Shown: in pieces, positions 7,016 to 12,306 of the stretch
Position numbering within the stretch: position 1 is the first letter of the stretch
How the letters are laid out: each line of letters begins with the position of its first letter
Assembly: GCF_938017705.1 (NCBI RefSeq)
Contig: NZ_CALIIS010000064.1
Span: 1-12,306, forward strand
DNA: 12,306 nt
Source: an uncultured Campylobacter sp.
Lineage (GTDB): Bacteria; Campylobacterota; Campylobacteria; Campylobacterales; Campylobacteraceae
Direction of reading: 5' to 3'
Position numbers and translations under genes: made by a program
Notes under the pieces: model-generated
Seen by the model: only the letters and a program-made list of their open reading frames with translations
Told to the model about the DNA's origin: nothing
Databases searched by the model: none

Positions 7016-7888
7016 ATGGCATATTTTGACATCAGATATCTGCGAGAGCCGAGTATAAATCGCGGTGCGGCTCTAGGGCAGGGGGTCGCCGCGATCGGCG
7101 ATAGCCTCGTAAAGCTCGGCGAGCTTGGACACGCCAGAGAGAAGTTCGATTCAGACCTTGCGCGCCAAGCGCGAGCCGAAAAGATGGAGGCGGATAAATT
7201 CGATTGGCTCAAAAACATGGATACTAAAAACTACGGGCTGAAAGAAAAGGAGCTCAACTACGACATACTCAAAGGCGATAGAAGCTATGGGCTTGAAAAA
7301 CAGAAGCTTGATCACACAATCTTTAAAGACAATAGGGATTATAATTTGGGCGTCGCCAAGCTTAATGCCGAACTCACCGAGCAAGGGCGAAAGCGTATAG
7401 AGGACGCCGAGAAAGCGAAAGCCGAGAGGGAACAAGACGCGATAGGGATAGCAGCGATGAGGAAGAAGTTTCCAAACGCCACAAAAGGTATGTCAGACGA
7501 TGAGATAAAATTTTTCGTGAAAAAGAATTTTAACTCGCTGAACGATATGGAGCAAAATTATTTCAAACCCACTATCCCAGTCGATAGTGCTATCGCGCAA
7601 ACCATGTGGGACGAGGGCGTAGTGACCCAAAATCCAAACGGAGGTTTTTATATATCTCCTCTGGGTAAAGATTTGATCAAGACAAGAAACGAGATTGAGA
7701 CTCGCCAAATGGAGCAGCTGGGCAATCCCGATAATCGTCTCTCCAATATCAAAACGCTGGTAGGCGGAGGGATGAGCTTTAGCGATGCCAGTGCTAGGGT
7801 AGATAAGGCGATTGAATGGAAAAAGAAAAATCCTAACGCTAAATTTAACTCCTCGCTTGATAGCGATATGGACGACGGAGCGAACTGA
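7016..7888 (+). CDS. Putative ejection / internal virion protein with helical repeats
   Basis: This 290-residue protein has a strong AAGGAG site eight bases before its ATG. Residues 1-40 include a Gly/Ala-containing amphipathic stretch. Residues about 41-140 form a long charged helical region, within which three 18-residue repeats (73-90, 91-108, 109-126) begin with Tyr-Gly-Leu or Tyr-Asn-Leu and share Leu and Asp/Asn positions. Residues about 150-185 include a helical unit with SDDEIKFFVKKNF. The C-terminal third is polar and mostly helical, ending in an Asp-rich tail. No enzyme motif is visible. The TGA overlaps the ATG of the giant polyvalent gene, so the two are coupled. The order and helical character suggest an ejectosome component, but the exact role is not known. 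Confidence 0.7.
   Translation: MAYFDIRYLREPSINRGAALGQGVAAIGDSLVKLGELGHAREKFDSDLARQARAEKMEADKFDWLKNMDTKNYGLKEKELNYDILKGDRSYGLEKQKLDHTIFKDNRDYNLGVAKLNAELTEQGRKRIEDAEKAKAEREQDAIGIAAMRKKFPNATKGMSDDEIKFFVKKNFNSLNDMEQNYFKPTIPVDSAIAQTMWDEGVVTQNPNGGFYISPLGKDLIKTRNEIETRQMEQLGNPDNRLSNIKTLVGGGMSFSDASARVDKAIEWKKKNPNAKFNSSLDSDMDDGAN
7232..7393 (+). repeat. Three tandem 18-codon repeats
   Basis: Three consecutive 54-base units encode residues 73-126 of the 290-residue protein. Each starts with a Tyr codon followed by Gly or Asn and then Leu; the first two are most alike (YGLKEKELN and YGLEKQKLD, both followed by an Asp-Arg pair about ten residues later). Eighteen residues equals five helical turns, so the repeats would place one face of a helix in register. 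Confidence 0.55.
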
Positions 7889-10800
7889 TGACTGCAAGAG
7901 ATTTTTTGGGCAACGAGCGGATCGCCGAGCTTGAAAGCAAGGGCTACAGCCCCGAGTATATCAAAGCTCTTGCAAAGGAACAATACGAGGCGAAAAAGAA
8001 AGAGCTTGCGGACAGCGGCGTGCGAGAGGACATCGCAAAGATGGCGATCGCTCAAAAGCTCGACGCGGATAATGCCAAAAAGCTCAATGACGAGGCCACG
8101 GCGAGCGCGTCTGATAGGTTTTTTAGAAACGCTTTTGACACCAGCGCCGACGAAAAAGCGGTAGATGCTGCGGATCAGAGGTGGCGAGAGCTCAATCCCG
8201 ACAAGATCGACATCGCAAGCCGCGCCGGACGGCTAGTAAACAGGCTCAACCCTCTAACCCTAGGCCCTAAAATCGCGGGCAAGGCGAGCGACGTCGCGCA
8301 AAACGGGCTTGCCGCCGACAGCCTTGATAAGGACTTTGCGTTTTTCGCGGGAGTAGGAAAATTCCCAAATCAATTCGGCCGCGCCGTAAATACAGCGGGC
8401 GAATGGGTGTCGGATAAGGCGGGAGCCGAGGGTGCGAAGCAGTTTTTCGGCGAAAACCGTAAATTTTTCGACGACAACGTAAAGGAGCTTGATAAGATCA
8501 TCGCCGAAAACAACAAAGAGTGGGGAGAGGTCGGCGGGGCGATAGATCCGTTTCTTGCGGCACCCGCCGGGATTTTCACCAAGGGCGCCAAGCTCGCGAA
8601 TATCGCAAAAAGCGCGGGCACGGGCTTTGCTCTAGGCGTAGGAATGAACGAGCTAAGAAACGCGGGGGATGATAAAATTTCCACCGGGCAGCGACTCGGA
8701 GACGACCTTTTAAGCGGTCTGGTGATGGGCGGAGCCAATGCGCTTTTTAGCGCCCTTTCGCGCGGCAAAGTAAATAACGTCTCAAACCTCACGGAGGATC
8801 TGCGCGGCACGTCAAAAGCCGCAGACGGCGCAGAGGGGGCGGCACGTGCGGCGGATGATGCAAGAGCGCTTGATGACGCTCTGGACGGGCTGGGAGGCGC
8901 GCAAAAAGAGGGCGCGGGCTCCGCTTCGCAAGAGCTCAAGGCGAGCGATGCAGCGCAAGGCGCCCAAGAAGCAAAAGCGGGCGAGCTCGCGAAAATGAAT
9001 GCGAGCGACGCAGCAGGGGGCGAGCAGGGCGCGGCTCGTGCGGCTGATGATACAGCTTCCGCCCCGCAAGGCGCGCAAGAGATCAAAGTCACAGACGGAG
9101 CGCAGGAGATCAAATCGTCCCCGTCCTCTACGGCGCAAGGCGCGCAGAATACCGAAGCCGCGAGCGTGGCGCAATTAAATCTCGATCCGCGAGCGCAGGT
9201 AAGGCAGTATCTCAAAACCCAAAACATCGCGGATGACGCCGCAGATGAAATTTTGGGCGAGCTTGACCGCGGTGCGAGCCGCTCGGCGCATTTGAGCGAG
9301 AGCGCTTACAAAAAAGTGGACGAGCTTTACGAGCGCGCAAACCGCCTTGAGTGGGCGAGAGAGTATCAAAGACACGTCGCTGATCGCGCGAGCGAGCTAG
9401 CCCAGATGAGGACGGACGGAATAGAGCGCTTTGCGGCTATTCAAAGAGAGGCGGAAAAAATCGCAAAGGAAAATCCTACCCTCTCCGCGCGAGCGCAAAG
9501 AGAACTTCTAAACTCCCGCATAAAGCCCAGCGAAGCGGAGCTTCGATACACCCGCGCCTACAACGACGGAGTGGATGTCGATCCTATGTATACCGGGCAA
9601 AATTTCATTTGGCGGGTGGAAAACGACATCAAAGCTCACCCCTACACCACGGAGCAATACGGCGCGCGTTTGGCGAGCAAAGGTTTCGCCCCCGACGTGC
9701 AGGCTGCGGCGATGCAGGCATACGACGACGGAGATATAAAATTTCTAAAAAACTATATCGATGCTAAAGTCGCAAAAGCCGAATACGACGACATCGTAAA
9801 CAATCAAATGAAAGATTGGATCATCAAAGACGGCAAGATAAGGAGAGTGCAAAATGGCAAAGCAAACGCAGGCGCGCCGCAGCGCGGAGTCCACACAAAC
9901 GGCGCAGGCGCTGGCGGAAAAGATGAGCGAGTATCAAAGGGCGTTTCTGATCTCGGCGATACTCCAAGCCGAGCGGAGCGGGGATCGGGAGGCGATACGC
10001 AGGTATCATCGCAGCGCGGATCTGCTGCTATACTCGGCGGCGAGGATGCAAAAAATGCCGCGGGCGATGAGCTCGTGGGACGATACGGGGCCGCTTCAGG
10101 CGATAGCGCAGCTGATGCCGCAGCTTCAAAACAGCGAGTGGTTTCAACACAAGATACGGCAGATCAAGGCAGCGCAGCGCTAAAAAGCGAGCCTCAAGGC
10201 GGCGATCTTGCGGCAAAAGAGGGCGCGGGCTCCGCCAAGCAAGGCGCAAAGCTAAACGAGGATATGAAAAAGGGCTTCGTAAACATTAATCTCACCTCTC
10301 ATCTTGCGGGAGGACTTAGCGGCGGCGCGCTGGGCGCTACCGACGAGGAGGGCAAATTTAGCCCCGAGAGATTTGCAGCGGGCTTCATCGCAGGGCTCGG
10401 CGGCGTCGCGGTGATCCGAAAGGGCTTTCGCGCAAGTATGAAAGCCTACGCCGCAAAGCAGGCAAAGACCTATCCAACGCTCGCAAACAAGCGCCCCGAT
10501 CTTTTCGCGCAAGCCCTAGGCGATGAGATCAGATCTCGCGCCAAAACGACGCTTTTTAATGCCGCCGAGTTTGCCAAGACCAAGGTCGCAAACAAGACGG
10601 GGCTAGACTTCGAGCCTCAAATTTTCGCAGGAGAGAAAGCCTACGCCGAGCTGAAATACGCCCCCGTGAAAGCGGATAAGCTGAGCAAAGCGCAGGCTAT
10701 GGCGAAAGAGGGAAAAAATGAGCTAGAAATTTGGCGAGATACGGGCTGGTTTCGGGACAAAGACGGCGCTTGGAAATTTGAGATCGGCGACGGCGACGCC

Positions 10801-12306
10801 AAATTAAACCCTAAATTTCAAAGCGGCGGCAAGCTCGGGGATCTGCTAAAGCACGACGAGCTATTTAAGGCCTATCCCGAGTTAAAGGACGTAAAAGTCG
10901 TAAAGATGCAAGGCGACGCTCCGTCTGGGGCGATGCTTGCAAAGGATGCGGGGCAAAAGGAAAAGCGCGGCATCTACAACGTGACCTACAATAATAAAAT
11001 AGCAACCTACATAAAGCAAGACCTAGATCAAATAGAGGGAGCTTTAAGATATGCGAGGGGCGATAGAAGCGAGGGAGCAAAGCATATAAAAATAAGACAC
11101 CTTAACAATGAGGGCAGCGAAGGATATGTAAGTAAAAAAGAGCTTTTAGATTTAGGCGAGAGCATGCGTAAATATTTAGCAAAGTATAAAGAGCCTTTTA
11201 TAAATAAACGCAATGCTAGAGTTTATGAATGGCAAGATGACAGGGGGGTGAGATTTAGGCTCGTAGCAAGTAACAAGTCCGCAGGGACGCCTTACACGGC
11301 CGAATTACCTCGACCTGCGGACTTTGAGGACATTATAACCTTTTACTCTGACAGAAACCTTAAAAAGCCTATGGAATTTGAAAACCCAAAGGTCAGATAT
11401 GACGCCAATTTGCAAAATTGGCACGAGCACAGCGCGCCTATCACCAAGAACGCGGACGGAAGCCCGAAAGTGTTTTATCACGGCAGCTCTGCAAAGGATA
11501 TTACGGAGTTTAAAGGCGAGTTTGATAAGAGCGGATATGGGTTTTGGTTTTCGCAGGAAAAAGAGATTGCGAATGAATTTAGAGAACACGGCAAAATCTA
11601 TAAAGTCTATCTAAAATCAAACAACCCTATCGATCTATCTTTTCCATACAGCGCAAAAGCGCAAAAGCTTCTGGACGAAGCCGAAGCCAAAGGGATAAAC
11701 ACAGAGCTCTACCCCGATAAACAAAGCGACGGCTTTAAAAAATTTTTGAAGTCGAAAGGCTATGACGGCATAGTTATGCAAGACATCGACGGAGTGGATG
11801 CGAAGCCGTATCTTATCGTCTTTGACAGCAATCAGATCAAGCACGTCAAAAATAGCGGCGATTTTAGCGCAAGCCCGAATATCTATCAAAGCGGCGAGGC
11901 GGGGTATTTCGACCCGCAAAGTGGCACGATCGCCCTTAAAAATTTAAAAGACAGATCCACGCTGATGCACGAGATCCAACACTGGGTGCAGAGCAAAGAG
12001 GGCTTTGCAACGGGCGGTGCTGGCGGCGATGCAAACTACGCGAAGCTGCACGGCGAAGCGGAGGCACGAAATGTGCAGACGCGCCTAGGCTTGGACGATG
12101 CCGCAAGAGCGCAGAAAGACCCGCTCAGCACCTTTGACGTTAGCCCGGACGATACGATCGTTTTGAGAGACGGCGGCGTGAATGCAAACGAGGAGCCGCT
12201 TAAGTTCAAAGCAAGCGAGATCGAAAATATAGGGGACGAGATCAAAAAGCGCCGCCCAAACATCGAGCAGGAGCTAGAGCAGAGCGTAGAGCAAATTTAC
12301 AAGGAT
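7888..12306 (+). CDS. Giant phage polyvalent protein with RNase-like, ADP-ribosyltransferase-like and zincin-like domains (3' end outside window)
   Basis: The frame is open for 1473 codons from the ATG at 7888, which overlaps the previous stop and has GGAG at 7877-7880, to the window end. In order: a charged helical N-terminus; a Gly/Ala hydrophobic region at about residues 217-294; an Ala/Gly/Gln linker at 308-430; a helical middle module at 431-650; a second low-complexity linker at about 650-788; and a hydrophobic patch at 794-845. Then comes the N-terminal half of an LPD23-type domain (EIWRDTGWF near 949, HDELFKAYPELKDVKV at 989). A BECR-fold RNase-like domain follows (HIKIRH at 1066-1071, ITFYSDR ending at 1156), then an ART-PolyVal-like domain (FYHGS with His1198, GYGFWFS ending at 1222, FDSNQIK at 1312). 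Last is a zincin-like end with HEIQH at 1361-1365 and GEAEARNV at 1389. Polyvalent proteins of phages and conjugative elements are known to be delivered with DNA and to act on host defences; delivery here is inferred from the ejection-like neighbours. Confidence 0.85.
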   Translation, partial: MTARDFLGNERIAELESKGYSPEYIKALAKEQYEAKKKELADSGVREDIAKMAIAQKLDADNAKKLNDEATASASDRFFRNAFDTSADEKAVDAADQRWRELNPDKIDIASRAGRLVNRLNPLTLGPKIAGKASDVAQNGLAADSLDKDFAFFAGVGKFPNQFGRAVNTAGEWVSDKAGAEGAKQFFGENRKFFDDNVKELDKIIAENNKEWGEVGGAIDPFLAAPAGIFTKGAKLANIAKSAGTGFALGVGMNELRNAGDDKISTGQRLGDDLLSGLVMGGANALFSALSRGKVNNVSNLTEDLRGTSKAADGAEGAARAADDARALDDALDGLGGAQKEGAGSASQELKASDAAQGAQEAKAGELAKMNASDAAGGEQGAARAADDTASAPQGAQEIKVTDGAQEIKSSPSSTAQGAQNTEAASVAQLNLDPRAQVRQYLKTQNIADDAADEILGELDRGASRSAHLSESAYKKVDELYERANRLEWAREYQRHVADRASELAQMRTDGIERFAAIQREAEKIAKENPTLSARAQRELLNSRIKPSEAELRYTRAYNDGVDVDPMYTGQNFIWRVENDIKAHPYTTEQYGARLASKGFAPDVQAAAMQAYDDGDIKFLKNYIDAKVAKAEYDDIVNNQMKDWIIKDGKIRRVQNGKANAGAPQRGVHTNGAGAGGKDERVSKGVSDLGDTPSRAERGSGGDTQVSSQRGSAAILGGEDAKNAAGDELVGRYGAASGDSAADAAASKQRVVSTQDTADQGSAALKSEPQGGDLAAKEGAGSAKQGAKLNEDMKKGFVNINLTSHLAGGLSGGALGATDEEGKFSPERFAAGFIAGLGGVAVIRKGFRASMKAYAAKQAKTYPTLANKRPDLFAQALGDEIRSRAKTTLFNAAEFAKTKVANKTGLDFEPQIFAGEKAYAELKYAPVKADKLSKAQAMAKEGKNELEIWRDTGWFRDKDGAWKFEIGDGDAKLNPKFQSGGKLGDLLKHDELFKAYPELKDVKVVKMQGDAPSGAMLAKDAGQKEKRGIYNVTYNNKIATYIKQDLDQIEGALRYARGDRSEGAKHIKIRHLNNEGSEGYVSKKELLDLGESMRKYLAKYKEPFINKRNARVYEWQDDRGVRFRLVASNKSAGTPYTAELPRPADFEDIITFYSDRNLKKPMEFENPKVRYDANLQNWHEHSAPITKNADGSPKVFYHGSSAKDITEFKGEFDKSGYGFWFSQEKEIANEFREHGKIYKVYLKSNNPIDLSFPYSAKAQKLLDEAEAKGINTELYPDKQSDGFKKFLKSKGYDGIVMQDIDGVDAKPYLIVFDSNQIKHVKNSGDFSASPNIYQSGEAGYFDPQSGTIALKNLKDRSTLMHEIQHWVQSKEGFATGGAGGDANYAKLHGEAEARNVQTRLGLDDAARAQKDPLSTFDVSPDDTIVLRDGGVNANEEPLKFKASEIENIGDEIKKRRPNIEQELEQSVEQIYKD
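8904..10235 (+). repeat. 21-bp exact direct repeat in the two linkers of the polyvalent gene
   Basis: A 21-base sequence containing AGAGGGCGCGGGCTCCGC occurs identically at 8904-8924 and 10215-10235. Both copies are read in the same frame and encode KEGAGSA. They are 1311 bases apart, a multiple of three, so recombination between them would remove the middle module and the nested ORF without shifting the frame. The flanking linker also carries degenerate GAQ-type repeats and two GAARAADD copies. Confidence 0.8.
9854..10183 (+). CDS. Candidate nested gene inside the polyvalent gene, +1 frame
   Basis: A 109-codon ORF lies entirely within the second linker of the polyvalent gene, in the +1 frame. 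TAAGGAG at 9839-9845 supplies both an in-frame stop and a strong ribosome site, eight bases before the ATG. The site closely matches that of the gene at 7016 (AAGGAGAG, a short spacer, then ATGGCA). The protein looks ordered: Gln/Ala-rich helices (ALAEKMSEYQRAFLISAILQ), an Arg-rich helix, a Leu/Tyr patch, and a Trp-containing C-terminus ending in KAAQR. The host frame over the same bases is Gly/Ala/Ser/Asp low-complexity sequence, while the third frame has stops soon after the start. I do not recognise the family. It could be a small regulator or an immunity protein for the toxin-like domains, or a cistron that became trapped in a fusion. It may also not be expressed. Confidence 0.5.
   Translation: MAKQTQARRSAESTQTAQALAEKMSEYQRAFLISAILQAERSGDREAIRRYHRSADLLLYSAARMQKMPRAMSSWDDTGPLQAIAQLMPQLQNSEWFQHKIRQIKAAQR

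Noticed and set aside
7931..8164. 77-codon plus-strand ORF in another frame at the start of the polyvalent gene
   Set aside because: There is no ribosome site, the product is very Arg/Lys/Ser/Thr-rich and disordered-looking, and the main frame here is ordered sequence, the opposite of the situation at 9854.
8370..9227. 285-codon ORF on the minus strand
   Set aside because: It is antisense to the Ala/Gly/Gln linker of the polyvalent gene; its Ser/Ala/Pro/Cys-rich translation is what GC-biased sense codons produce in reverse, and no ribosome site or family pattern is visible.
11378..11614. 78-codon plus-strand ORF overlapping the ADP-ribosyltransferase-like region
   Set aside because: It lacks a ribosome site and the main frame carries recognisable domain motifs over the same bases.
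1..12306. CRISPR array, tRNA, integrase, insertion sequence or attachment site
   Set aside because: No regularly spaced repeats, cloverleaf pattern, transposase or recombinase motif, or terminal inverted repeats were seen; I therefore cannot say whether this is an integrated prophage or a free phage genome.

Overview
The window is a stretch of bacteriophage or prophage DNA. Every convincing gene lies on the + strand. From 603 to 6637 the genes overlap by a few bases or sit within about 12 bases of each other (TAATG, ATGA and TGATG junctions), as in a phage late operon. There is no host housekeeping gene, integrase, tRNA, CRISPR array or insertion sequence. Mid-range GC, codon habits such as frequent AAATTT and CAAATTT, and the style of the spanin and lysozyme proteins suggest a host in the Campylobacterota, perhaps a Campylobacter species of higher GC. 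That host call is an inference from composition and memory of the families, not a database match.

Layout. 1-603 is the 3' part of a probable neck or head-tail adaptor gene. 603-2012 is a coiled-coil tail fibre with a repeated fibre motif. 2014-2541 is a small membrane-anchored beta-rich protein. 2552-4441 is a lysis cassette: inner-membrane spanin, outer-membrane lipoprotein spanin, three-segment holin, DUF5675 protein, and a T4-type lysozyme whose E11, D20 and T26 fall at the same numbers as in T4 lysozyme. 4434-6637 holds a coiled-coil protein and a 525-residue glycine-rich protein with membrane segments, both of unknown function. After a 78-base gap come three genes of rising size: 80 residues, 290 residues, and at least 1473 residues running off the window end. 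That order resembles the ejection-protein (internal virion protein) sets of podoviruses.

The last gene is the most unusual object. It encodes a polyvalent protein: an N-terminal helical and hydrophobic part, an Ala/Gly/Gln-rich linker, a helical middle module, a second linker, a hydrophobic patch, and a C-terminal effector region. The effector region contains what look like a phage barnase/EndoU/colicin E5/RelE-like (BECR) RNase, an ADP-ribosyltransferase-like domain, and a HEIQH zincin-like domain of LPD23 type. The two halves of the LPD23-type domain appear to be separated by the RNase and ADP-ribosyltransferase, and this insert has visibly lower GC than its flanks. Inside the second linker, in the +1 frame, lies a 109-codon ORF with a strong Shine-Dalgarno sequence and native-looking protein composition. 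It is a candidate gene within a gene. A 21-bp identical direct repeat in the same reading frame lies in the two linkers and flanks the middle module plus the nested ORF.

Working model (inference): the structural genes make the tail and ejection apparatus, the lysis cassette releases progeny, and the polyvalent protein is packaged and delivered with the genome to act on host RNA, protein or peptide targets early in infection.
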